IMG/VR virus record: IMGVR_UViG_3300021375_000011
Coordinates: 56,836 to 120,835 of that record
Direction: 5' to 3' (one strand)
Length of the DNA: 64,000 bases
Origin: a virus
Shown here: positions 45,908 through 53,958 of the stretch, piece by piece
Layout: each line of letters opens with the position of its first letter
Numbering within the stretch: the stretch's first letter is position 1
The notes under the pieces: model-generated
What the model was told of the DNA's origin: nothing
Seen by the model: only the letters and a program-made list of their open reading frames with translations
Database searches by the model: none
Made by a program: the position numbers and the translations under genes

Positions 45908-46952
45908 GGTAGAAATATTACTGAGAAACAACATGGGTTTTGTTTTGCCAGTGCATTTTGATGTATATGATAACAGTTTAAGTCGCAAATGGTTAGATGC
46001 TTTTAACAGTATATTAGATAATAATTTACATTTAGAAAAAAACTATTGCTTTTTTGGATTTCCTGATAGTCCTAGAGACTTGCATCATTTAGCATACGAA
46101 ATTAATCAAGTTATTGCAGGAATAAATGCTAGTTCTATAGATTACAACATAGATGATTTTTTCAGTGCTGATAATATGGTTGAAAAAAACTACAGTACAC
46201 GTGCTGGTAAAGATATCATTGAAGTAAATCATGAAAAGTTTAATCAACTACATTTATATTTTGAGGATACACAAGGTGTTAGTGGAGCAATGAGCAAACA
46301 TTACGAAAGTGCTGATGCAGAGACACGTTGGTATATTAGACAACTCAATTTGTTGTGTCACGAAGCAGAATGCCTTGTTCTTAGTTTAGGTAGACAACAA
46401 ACTACTCCAGAATGGGTCCGCCCTAGTAATGTAATGTGTTGGCTACATGCTCCGCGTTTTGTATTAGAAGAAGAGGATTATAAACTGTTTGGCATTGACA
46501 CAATTGCACGTGACCCTGGCGGGGTATACGTAGGTGTAAACAAAGCAGTTGGCAAGCATCATTATGAAGTGTTCAGTGATGAAGGCGGTGATAGCAGAAT
46601 AGATGAACTGACTACAACAACACTTAAACCGCAGACTGAGGCCGCTGGAGACTTTGACATAGAATGGGGTAAAGCAACAAAAGATCAGAAGTTTATGCAA
46701 ACAAAACTAAACAATTTTCGAACATGGTTAGTTGCTAATAACTTTGATCCTGACGATCCTAGTCTAACAATAGGACATCCAAAAATCGGCCAAGTAGACA
46801 TGCAACATACTTTTGGGACAGATGATTTTGTAGTAATGCTAACAAAATTATCAAAGCATCTCGATGTGTTTAGTATTAAAACAAGCAAAAGTTACGCTGA
46901 GTACGACTATACATGGGAAGATAGCAAAAGACTACAGGTACCACTATTATGA
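45897..46952 (+). CDS. Conserved phage protein of unknown function
   Basis: 351 aa, soluble, no transmembrane segment or known catalytic motif seen. Features are CLVLSLGRQQTTPEWVRPSN, MCWLHAPRFVLEEEDYKLFG, DPGGVYVGVNKAVGKHHYEV and the ending HPKIGQVDMQHTFGTDDFVV. This ordered set recalls a conserved hypothetical of marine T4-like phages; no role is known to me. Overlaps the last radical-SAM gene by 11 bases and the next gene by four, so it is co-translated with the island. Confidence 0.65.
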   Translation: MLDRVEILLRNNMGFVLPVHFDVYDNSLSRKWLDAFNSILDNNLHLEKNYCFFGFPDSPRDLHHLAYEINQVIAGINASSIDYNIDDFFSADNMVEKNYSTRAGKDIIEVNHEKFNQLHLYFEDTQGVSGAMSKHYESADAETRWYIRQLNLLCHEAECLVLSLGRQQTTPEWVRPSNVMCWLHAPRFVLEEEDYKLFGIDTIARDPGGVYVGVNKAVGKHHYEVFSDEGGDSRIDELTTTTLKPQTEAAGDFDIEWGKATKDQKFMQTKLNNFRTWLVANNFDPDDPSLTIGHPKIGQVDMQHTFGTDDFVVMLTKLSKHLDVFSIKTSKSYAEYDYTWEDSKRLQVPLL

Positions 46953-47668
46953 TTGAAGCTACTCCGTATCTAACCTGGGAATATTCAGACGATCCAGAAA
47001 TACAGTACCTTGAATGTCCAGCACCTACACCTATGCGTAACCATATGCCAAAATGGTTTAAGGATCTAAAAGCAAAAAGTCAAAAAGTAGTAACTGGTGA
47101 CGAACACAGGGCAGTGTTTGCAGAAAACAAAACAATACGCAACTGTTTAGGTTTTAGAGGAATAGCAAATATAGGTTATACAATTCCATTACCAGAAGAC
47201 TTAGATGGTTATGATACTTATTTCGCTAGAGGTAGAGTATCAGCACCAATGATTGAAGGCACACTATTTGGTAACAAAGGAGATAAACCTTGGGCAAGTG
47301 ATGATAATAGTTTATATGAATATAGGTTTAAGATACTCAACTATCCTTGGCGTGCTAAAATGGATAAAGGATGGCGACTGCTTGTACTTCCGTACCTACT
47401 AGACTGGAACAACGACTGGAACGAGTTTTCGGGTACTGTTGAACCAAACTATGATGTTCAACACGGAACACAGATTGGAAGCAGTTTAAAATGGACAACC
47501 CCCATTGATCCTGAGTATAATTACTATAACTTAGAAACTGTGATTGCTTATAAGCGTTCGGTATCAAAGATAAACAAAGGTACTTTAACTTTTTGTGCAG
47601 TTCCATTATTTGATCCAGAACTACTTGACAAACAAACAGAAGGCGTGTATAATGATAACATGGATTAA
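46949..47668 (+). CDS. Conserved phage protein of unknown function
   Basis: 239 aa. It begins with LECPAPTPMRNHMPKWFKDL, a stretch common to a family of marine-phage hypotheticals, followed by TIRNCLGFRGIANIGYTIPL and a Trp/Tyr-rich C-terminal half (DWNNDWNEFSG). No catalytic motif identified. Its last 17 bases overlap the start of the first microprotein gene in another frame. Confidence 0.65.
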   Translation: MIEATPYLTWEYSDDPEIQYLECPAPTPMRNHMPKWFKDLKAKSQKVVTGDEHRAVFAENKTIRNCLGFRGIANIGYTIPLPEDLDGYDTYFARGRVSAPMIEGTLFGNKGDKPWASDDNSLYEYRFKILNYPWRAKMDKGWRLLVLPYLLDWNNDWNEFSGTVEPNYDVQHGTQIGSSLKWTTPIDPEYNYYNLETVIAYKRSVSKINKGTLTFCAVPLFDPELLDKQTEGVYNDNMD

Positions 47669-47756
47669 TAATCTTATTAATAAGATTAAACTAGAGGTAC
47701 GATATCGTAAGAAACTTAAACAACTACGGAAAAAGGACCCGTATGTTTACAAATGA
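47652..47756 (+). CDS. Basic 34-aa microprotein, copy A
   Basis: A 34-residue frame starting MITWINNLINKIKLEVRY and ending in KKDPYVYK. It is an amphipathic, Lys/Arg-rich helix with an aromatic tail. A second copy at 48924-49025 matches it at about 23 of 33 aligned positions, with nearly all changes conservative, so the protein sequence is under selection. It overlaps the end of the preceding gene and the start of the methyltransferase gene, each in a different frame. Function unknown; binding to nucleic acid, ribosome or membrane is possible from its charge. Confidence 0.7.
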   Translation: MITWINNLINKIKLEVRYRKKLKQLRKKDPYVYK

Positions 47757-48927
47757 TGTACTTAACAAAGTTAGAACTGATATTGAATCATGGACAGTAA
47801 ATTTTGTGGAAGCAAGTAATGAATTTTATGGAGACAAGTTTCCTGTTTGTCCTTATGCCAGACAGGCAAGAATAAAAGGCGAAACAACCTATGCAATATA
47901 TCCTGGAGGGAATTTAAAACAGTTTATACAACACAGTGTTAATTTACTACTAGACAATGATAAACTCAAACAGATGCTTATAGTAATGCCACCGCGTGCA
48001 AAATACATATTTGGTATAAACAGAATGATACACAATATAAACAAAAGAATTATACCACTTAACTATTTTGCAATGAAAGGAAGTGCCAATGGAGCAACTA
48101 GCCATTATCCAGGCATAGGCGGCGAGTATCAGTTAATAGGCTTGAACACACTAGATAAAGTTCTAGAAGGCGTAAAATACCTAAAAAAGAAAGGTTATTA
48201 CAAAAACTGGAGCAAAAAACATTACAATGATATAGTTATAAGAAGGCAAGAAATGTATACCAAATACGGCGACAAAGATATAAAAGCATTCTACGACCGG
48301 ATTAACTTTCCTGGCAAATATCATTGCTCTGACGTTGTTGAATATTACAATGGCAACAGGTATATAAACTTTATTGAGAGATATATCAAAGGAGCCAAAA
48401 CAGTTCTTGATGCTGGGTGTGGCACAGGTTTTATTACAAATAATTTTGCATATAGAAATTCTGACATTCACTTTACCTCAGTAGACTTTGCAAAAAGTAT
48501 TGATTGGGCACAAGAAGTAAGTGCAGAACTAGAATTGCAAAATACCAAATTTATTAAACAAGACCTCAATGATTACAAAAGTAAAAAAAGTTATCGTGTT
48601 GTACTATGTCAAGGAGTCTTGCATCATATACCAAACTATGCACAGGTATTAAAAAACTTACAATCAATGGTTGCTAAAGACGGTTTGTTTATTATCGGGC
48701 TGTATCACCCATGGGGAAAGAAGTTACAAAAACTTCTACCTATAAAATACGATAGTAGAGTATTTGAAGAAGATCAAGAAGCAAATCCTTTTGAAACATC
48801 GTTTACAAAAACACAAACAGTAAGCATGTTTAAAGGATTTCAGTTGATAGATAGTTATCCAAGTGCGTTTTTTAATTGGCGTAATGGCGGATTAATTGTG
48901 TATGTTTTCAGAAAGGTACAAAAATGA
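47743..48927 (+). CDS. SAM-dependent methyltransferase with conserved N-terminal phage domain
   Basis: 394 aa. The C-terminal half is a class I methyltransferase: motif I VLDAGCGTGF at 221-230, the motif II acid in HFTSVDFAKS, motif IV VVLCQGVLHHIPNYAQVLKN and then LFIIGLYHPWGKK. The N-terminal 180 residues are a separate domain with PVCPYARQARIKGE and IMVMPPRAKYI-like strands, which I associate with other marine-phage proteins but cannot name. The ATG is preceded by AAAAAGGA at good spacing. It uses SAM made by the adjacent metK; substrate unknown. Flanked on both sides by the paired microprotein genes. Confidence 0.8.
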   Translation: MFTNDVLNKVRTDIESWTVNFVEASNEFYGDKFPVCPYARQARIKGETTYAIYPGGNLKQFIQHSVNLLLDNDKLKQMLIVMPPRAKYIFGINRMIHNINKRIIPLNYFAMKGSANGATSHYPGIGGEYQLIGLNTLDKVLEGVKYLKKKGYYKNWSKKHYNDIVIRRQEMYTKYGDKDIKAFYDRINFPGKYHCSDVVEYYNGNRYINFIERYIKGAKTVLDAGCGTGFITNNFAYRNSDIHFTSVDFAKSIDWAQEVSAELELQNTKFIKQDLNDYKSKKSYRVVLCQGVLHHIPNYAQVLKNLQSMVAKDGLFIIGLYHPWGKKLQKLLPIKYDSRVFEEDQEANPFETSFTKTQTVSMFKGFQLIDSYPSAFFNWRNGGLIVYVFRKVQK

Positions 48928-49025
48928 AATGGATTAGAAATCTTATCAGTAAGATCAAACTAGAAATACGATACAGAAAAAAACTTAAAGAACTACGGAA
49001 GAGGGATCCTTTTATATACAAATGA
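48924..49025 (+). CDS. Basic 33-aa microprotein, copy B
   Basis: 33 residues starting MKWIRNLISKIKLEIRY and ending KRDPFIYK. ATGA overlaps at both ends: its ATG overlaps the methyltransferase stop (48924-48927) and its TGA overlaps the metK ATG (49022-49025). It is a clear paralog of the 47652-47756 frame, and the GGATCC/AAAGAACTACGGAAG coding stretch also carries purine-rich ribosome-site-like sequence for metK. Function unknown. Confidence 0.72.
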   Translation: MKWIRNLISKIKLEIRYRKKLKELRKRDPFIYK

Positions 49026-50125
49026 GTTATATTTTTACATCAGAGTCAGTGAGCGAAGGCCATCCTGACAAAATAGCAGATCAAATATCAGATGCATTAG
49101 TCGATGCTGGTTTGCAAGCCGGTGACGAAACCACACGTGTTGCAGTAGAAACAATGGTAACAACAAACTATGTTGTACTAGCAGGCGAAGTAAAAAACTT
49201 CAACGTCACTGATGAACAAGTTGAACAAATTATAAGAGACAAAGTTAAAGAAATTGGCTACGAGCAAGAAGGCTTTCATTGGGATAAACTGACAGTTGAT
49301 AATAAAACAATTAACAACCAGTTGCATTCTCAAAGTTCAGACATTGCTCTAGGCACAGATGATTTTGGTGCAGGTGATCAAGGGCTCATGTTTGGTTACG
49401 CATGCAATGAGAATGATGCGTACCTGCCGGCACCAATTTACTATTCACATGAAATATTAAAAAATATAAAATCCAAACGAACCGACGGGTACAAGTACCT
49501 TGGTCCAGATGCTAAGAGTCAAGTTAGTGTAGAGTATGACGGCGGTAAGGTAAAACGTATTGATCAAGTTGTTGTAAGTCAACAACACAAAGATGAAAGT
49601 TTTTATGAACCATCACGTATGGCTACAAGATCAGCATGCGAAGAAGTACTAGGAGATTTAATAGATGACAAGACTATATTCCATCTTAATCCAACTGGCA
49701 ATTTTGTCATTGGTGGTCCTGATGGTGATGCTGGCGTTACAGGACGCAAAATTATCGTTGATACCTATGGCGGCTTTGCTCCTCATGGTGGCGGTGCTTT
49801 CTCAGGAAAAGATCCTACAAAAGTAGATAGATCGGCTGCCTATATGGCACGTTGGTTAGCAAAGAATGTTGTAGCAGACGACATGGCTGACTGGTGTCAA
49901 ATACAGATATCATATGCTATTGGAGTAAAAGAACCTACCAGCATCTACATAGATTCAAATGGACACAATAGAAGTATACAAAAGTTTATTCGTGACAACA
50001 TTGATCTTACACCAAAAGGTATAATTGATAGATTTGATATGTTTAATTTTTATAACTACAGTGCAAATTGCACATACGGACACTTTGGCAACAAAGATGT
50101 ACCTTGGGAACGTATAGGTTGGTAA
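49022..50125 (+). CDS. metK: S-adenosylmethionine synthetase
   Basis: 367 aa, near the usual 380-390. All signatures are present: SESVSEGHPDKIADQISDA at 7-25 with H14 and D16, GAGDQGLMFGYA from 116, and GGGAFSGKDPTKVDRSAAY at 256-274. It makes SAM from methionine and ATP in the cytoplasm. The start overlaps the stop of microprotein B, and the next gene follows the stop directly. In this setting it would raise SAM supply for seven radical-SAM enzymes and at least one methyltransferase. Confidence 0.96.
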   Translation: MSYIFTSESVSEGHPDKIADQISDALVDAGLQAGDETTRVAVETMVTTNYVVLAGEVKNFNVTDEQVEQIIRDKVKEIGYEQEGFHWDKLTVDNKTINNQLHSQSSDIALGTDDFGAGDQGLMFGYACNENDAYLPAPIYYSHEILKNIKSKRTDGYKYLGPDAKSQVSVEYDGGKVKRIDQVVVSQQHKDESFYEPSRMATRSACEEVLGDLIDDKTIFHLNPTGNFVIGGPDGDAGVTGRKIIVDTYGGFAPHGGGAFSGKDPTKVDRSAAYMARWLAKNVVADDMADWCQIQISYAIGVKEPTSIYIDSNGHNRSIQKFIRDNIDLTPKGIIDRFDMFNFYNYSANCTYGHFGNKDVPWERIGW

Positions 50126-51631
50126 ATGAAGATACTAGGAGTAAGTGCTGGCTTTCATGATGCCGCATTAACAGTTATGCATAATCATAATGTATTGTTT
50201 GCAGGGCATGCAGAACGTTACAGCAAGATCAAAAACGATAGTACTATTCCAGTAAGTCTACAACAAAAGGCAAAAGAATACGGACCGTTTGATAAGATAG
50301 TCTACTACGAAAAGCCACATCTGAGACAACTGCGTAAAATTAAAAGTGGAGAGAGTTGGGGAGGTGCTTGGCGTACACGCACTGAACTAGAACAAACTAT
50401 ACCTTACATAATGGAAAACACCAAAGCAGAAATTAGCAGTGTTGGACATCATCTATCGCATGCGGCCGCAGGCTTTCAAACATCACCATTTGATGACGCA
50501 ACAGTTGTGGTAATAGATGCCATTGGTGAAACAGATACCGTCAGCATATATCATGCATACTATAATGGTGCATGCCTAGCAGGTGAACATGCTAAGGCAA
50601 ATTACAAACTGTTATACAAACAATCATATCCTCACAGTATTGGTATGTTCTACAGTGCAGTAACCAAACGTTGCGGACTGAAGCCAATGGATGAAGAGTA
50701 CATCACAATGGGCATGGCTGCTTACGGCGATGCTGACAAGGCATACAATACATTAAAACGTGCAACTGTGCGATTTACAGATATTCCTCTGTTTCAAGAA
50801 AACCTACACATAGGTATTGATGATGTTGGGTTTGCAGCCGACGTTTACGCAGAAGACATAGCCGCCGCAGGACAACAGTTATGCGAAGAAATGGTTATGG
50901 GTGTGATGCGTAGAGCAAAGGCTCTTGGCACTAGTAAAAATCTTGTGTACATGGGCGGAGTTGCACTTAACTGTGTTATTAATCGACGATTGGGTGAACT
51001 GTTTAACAAAATATGGATAATGCCCAACCCAGGAGATGCAGGAAGCAGTTTAGGTGCGGCAGCTTATGCATACGGTAGAGACATAAACTTTACAACACCT
51101 TATCTGGGCTCAAATATAGCAGGTGAATACCCAGTAGACGAACTGTTGAAAGAATTAGAAACAAATAAAATTGTTGGAGTTGCAAATGGACGTGCAGAAT
51201 TTGGTCCAAGAGCACTGGGCAATAGAAGTTTGTTAGCAGATCCTCGTGGCGCAGATATCAAGGACCGTGTGAATGAAATAAAACGTAGACAAAAGTTTAG
51301 ACCTTTTGCTCCTGTGATACTTGAAGAGCATGTACATGACTATTTTGCAATGCCTCTTTATCAACCCACAAGTCGTTACATGCAGGTGGTTGCACGTTGT
51401 ACAAAACCTGATCTGTTTCCGGCTATCATACATGTTGACGGTACATCAAGAGTACAAACAGTTCCAGACAATGACTCTGGTATCAGGCAATTGTTGAGTG
51501 CATGGTATAGAAAGACAGGTTGTCCTATGTTGTTAAATACTAGCCTTAACATAAGAGGCGAGCCGATGGTTGATGACAGGTCTGATGCTAATCGCTTTGA
51601 AAAAGAATACGGCGTAACAGTATGCAGTTAG
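50126..51631 (+). CDS. Carbamoyltransferase (NodU/CmcH/TobZ family)
   Basis: 501 aa. The N-terminal Kae1-like domain starts MKILGVSAGFHDAALTV and contains the metal-binding set GHHLSHAAAGF (H108, H109, H112), DEEYITMGMAAYGD and VYMGGVALNCVIN. The C-terminal YrdC-like domain has EFGPRALGNRSLLADPR and FRPFAPVILEEH. These enzymes move a carbamoyl group from carbamoyl phosphate, via carbamoyl-AMP, to a hydroxyl of a sugar or antibiotic (Nod factor, cephamycin, tobramycin). Directly follows metK and overlaps the Fe-S assembly gene, linking O-carbamoylation with the radical-SAM island. Confidence 0.92.
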   Translation: MKILGVSAGFHDAALTVMHNHNVLFAGHAERYSKIKNDSTIPVSLQQKAKEYGPFDKIVYYEKPHLRQLRKIKSGESWGGAWRTRTELEQTIPYIMENTKAEISSVGHHLSHAAAGFQTSPFDDATVVVIDAIGETDTVSIYHAYYNGACLAGEHAKANYKLLYKQSYPHSIGMFYSAVTKRCGLKPMDEEYITMGMAAYGDADKAYNTLKRATVRFTDIPLFQENLHIGIDDVGFAADVYAEDIAAAGQQLCEEMVMGVMRRAKALGTSKNLVYMGGVALNCVINRRLGELFNKIWIMPNPGDAGSSLGAAAYAYGRDINFTTPYLGSNIAGEYPVDELLKELETNKIVGVANGRAEFGPRALGNRSLLADPRGADIKDRVNEIKRRQKFRPFAPVILEEHVHDYFAMPLYQPTSRYMQVVARCTKPDLFPAIIHVDGTSRVQTVPDNDSGIRQLLSAWYRKTGCPMLLNTSLNIRGEPMVDDRSDANRFEKEYGVTVCS

Positions 51632-51939
51632 AAGAAAATGAACTAAGACAACGTGTGATTGAATCATTACAAAAAGTCTACGATCCAGAAATGCCCAGTG
51701 TAAGTGTATACGACTTAGGCTTGATATACAAACTTGAAATAGATGGCGATAGGTGTATGGTAGAACACACACTTACATCAATGGCATGTCCTTTTGCTGA
51801 TCAAATCTGTAATGACATTGAACAAGCAATGATCAATACTGAAGGTGTGCGTGCTATAGATAGACAGTTGGTATTTGAACCGCAGTTTACAATGGAAATG
51901 GTTCCAGAAGAAACCAAATTAATTATGGGTTGGTACTAA
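51622..51939 (+). CDS. MIP18/SufT-like Fe-S cluster assembly protein (DUF59)
   Basis: 105 aa, a typical single-domain MIP18/PaaD/SufT protein: YDPEMPSVSVYDLGLIYKLE at 20-39 and LTSMACPFAD with the conserved Cys at 56. Family members help insert Fe-S clusters into target proteins. Its position at the end of an operon with seven [4Fe-4S] radical-SAM enzymes suggests that it matures them during infection, although MIP18 proteins also occur alone in marine phages. Overlaps the carbamoyltransferase gene by 10 bases and the next ATG by one (TAATG). Confidence 0.87.
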   Translation: MQLEENELRQRVIESLQKVYDPEMPSVSVYDLGLIYKLEIDGDRCMVEHTLTSMACPFADQICNDIEQAMINTEGVRAIDRQLVFEPQFTMEMVPEETKLIMGWY

Positions 51940-52046
51940 TGGATACAAGACTAATATTTGGCTTACTTGCTTTGCCTGTACTTGCTTATATTGCATACTA
52001 TGTTGGTTTAGAACTTTGGTGCTATGCGTATGGACTACTATATTAA
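51939..52046 (+). CDS. 35-aa single-pass membrane peptide
   Basis: A 35-residue frame (MDTRLIFGLLALPVLAYIAY, then YVGLELWCYAYGLLY) whose ATG uses the last base of the Fe-S gene's stop. It has one strongly hydrophobic span covering about residues 5-24 and an aromatic C-terminus. It ends four bases inside the convergent amidinotransferase gene. Function unknown; it could be a membrane-acting peptide or anchor. Confidence 0.6.
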   Translation: MDTRLIFGLLALPVLAYIAYYVGLELWCYAYGLLY

Positions 52047-53083
52047 AGATAAGTTTCCAAACCACCTTTTCGTCTAATGTCTTGTGTGCAACAACTCACT
52101 CCGCCGTCCCAGAAATAACTGTGTCTTAGTTCTGAAATAATTGGATTTATTCTGTGTTTCTCACAATAATCAAAAACCTGCTTATTGTACGCACTAAAGA
52201 TAACATTCTCTTCATCTAATACCAAACAGTTAACGTCAAACACTGTGTCGCTTACATAGCCGACCCATTCTTTAAGATAGGTATCAACAAATTTGGTAAA
52301 TTCTTCTGTAGGAGTTTGTCCTTGTACATACCAAGCACCGTTGAAGTTTTCTTCTTTAAATTTGCCAACTGCCATTGCATGTGCTATAGTACTATGTTCT
52401 AGTTTGCTTACGTCCCATCCTGGAAAGTCTGATGCTAAATCTAACTGGTCATCCCATTTGCTACTTAACAGGACTCCTGGCTTTAGTATTGCAAACACTG
52501 CATCACCATGTCCGTCTGTTATTGCTTCGTGAAAAGTATATCTACTGTCAAGGCAGTTTTCCTGTATCCATTTGCTTTGCTCAGGTTTAAGATAGTCACT
52601 GTTATCAAAGAATATGTCGGTACCAACACGCACTATACAACTTGCACTGGCCCCATTTAATACACAGTCTGGATCCCAATATTCTCCATGCGGATTAACA
52701 ACTTGATCGCCGTACTCTGCACATATTTCATCTAGTTCGCTAACTTTAAGCACTCGCAAAAGTTTATCTCCTAAACTGATTTGCCAGTCTCTTGGAGTAA
52801 GCGGAGGCACAGGTGCACCAGGATTTTCACCTTCTGCAGGTTTGGTTTGCCATAGTGCAAATTTATCTTTATCAGGCAACGCTGGTCGAAGTACTTTTGC
52901 ACCAAATGTTTCGCAAGTCTTTTGTAAGTTATCTAAATCTTCATTTGTTTCCGCAAGTATTTGTTGTAATTGATTACGCACTTGAGCATCTTCAATGAAA
53001 TCAAAATAATTAGGAGTATATGCTCTTCCTACTATAACTTCTTCAAGAGGTTGCCAACTGGTGTATGCACTTACTTTAGACAT
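52043..53083 (-). CDS. Amidinotransferase (GATM/StrB-like)
   Basis: 346 aa. The ending GGVSCCTQDIRRKGGLETYL aligns by eye with the GATM ending in which the Cys after GG-x-x is the nucleophile, here C331. The catalytic His/Asp pair is in DGHGDAVFAILKPGVLLSS (H192, D194). The N-terminus WQPLEEVIVGRAYTPNY is the family's usual opening. Such enzymes transfer an amidino group from arginine to an amine, giving guanidino compounds (guanidinoacetate; the guanidino groups of streptomycin). Acceptor unknown here; nearby sugar aminotransferase and carbamoyltransferase genes point to an amino sugar or cyclitol. The gene is convergent with the island. Confidence 0.87.
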   Translation of the reverse strand: MSKVSAYTSWQPLEEVIVGRAYTPNYFDFIEDAQVRNQLQQILAETNEDLDNLQKTCETFGAKVLRPALPDKDKFALWQTKPAEGENPGAPVPPLTPRDWQISLGDKLLRVLKVSELDEICAEYGDQVVNPHGEYWDPDCVLNGASASCIVRVGTDIFFDNSDYLKPEQSKWIQENCLDSRYTFHEAITDGHGDAVFAILKPGVLLSSKWDDQLDLASDFPGWDVSKLEHSTIAHAMAVGKFKEENFNGAWYVQGQTPTEEFTKFVDTYLKEWVGYVSDTVFDVNCLVLDEENVIFSAYNKQVFDYCEKHRINPIISELRHSYFWDGGVSCCTQDIRRKGGLETYL

Positions 53084-53958
53084 ATTAATATATTTTCCGT
53101 TTCTTTGTTTAGAAATAATTGTTGATTATGCAAAAGATCTTCTTTACAATCAGTGTACATGACGTGAATTTTTTTTGACTTTGCAATTCTACACATTTCC
53201 GTACAAACTGCCTCCCAACGTTCAGTTGGATCTTGTATAGTATCGTATGAATGATCAACAACATGATCAAATGTGCGATAGCCCATTTCACGTAGTTGTT
53301 GTACACTACCACATGCGCCTGCAATTACAAATGGTTGACTATTCTTTATTGCTTTAAAAACTTTTTCAGTAAGACGTACTGGACCTGTTAAGTTGCTTTC
53401 TATAACAAAATTAAAATAGGCATCACTGTGATGTAAACCCACAGTGTATTTCATATCTGCATGTTCATCAGCAGTTAATAAGTCGCAATGAAAAGGAGCA
53501 AGTTTTAAAAAGAATTCTGTATGATGTTTTAGACTGCCTAAATTGCTGGTATCGATTGGATTTATATCGTCTTCCACAGTGATTTGGTTGTTGTAACCAA
53601 AGTAACCTTGTTCGTGTAAACCCTTACTCCACAACCGTGCCATTGTATACGCACGCCATTCCTTGTGCGTACGAACTAATGCAGTAAACTTCTTACTGCG
53701 TTCTTGTGTGTGATAAACTGTGGGCATACTTCTATTACGATGCCTATAAAACAGTTCATCGCTACACATATAGGCAGTACCTGCAAGATCATGACTTTTA
53801 GTGGATTCAGTGGTAAAATGCACATTATCTTCTGAAAAACCTGCACTTACGGCATCTCTAATGTAGGTTTTTTTAACAGATTCTCTATTGGTCAAAAAAG
53901 TTAAATTTATTTGTTTATCACCTACAATGTTACGTATGTTTTCTATTATATTTGCCAT
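53071..53958 (-). CDS. Glycosyltransferase-like conserved phage protein, copy 1
   Basis: 295 aa. Its last 100 residues carry RLTEKVFKAIKNSQPFVIAG, a GSVQQLREMGYRTF block and VDHSYDTIQDPTERWEA. The upstream gene on the same strand has the same ordered set, so the two are paralogs. The LTEK-x-F-K-x-I-x-x-x-QPF motif recalls the acceptor/donor-binding end of retaining GT-B or GT10-type glycosyltransferases (TEK then a drop to P-x-I), hence the tentative call. N-terminal half: KFTALVRTHKEWRAYTMARL. Overlaps both neighbours by 13 bases. Confidence 0.55.
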   Translation of the reverse strand: MANIIENIRNIVGDKQINLTFLTNRESVKKTYIRDAVSAGFSEDNVHFTTESTKSHDLAGTAYMCSDELFYRHRNRSMPTVYHTQERSKKFTALVRTHKEWRAYTMARLWSKGLHEQGYFGYNNQITVEDDINPIDTSNLGSLKHHTEFFLKLAPFHCDLLTADEHADMKYTVGLHHSDAYFNFVIESNLTGPVRLTEKVFKAIKNSQPFVIAGACGSVQQLREMGYRTFDHVVDHSYDTIQDPTERWEAVCTEMCRIAKSKKIHVMYTDCKEDLLHNQQLFLNKETENILICLK

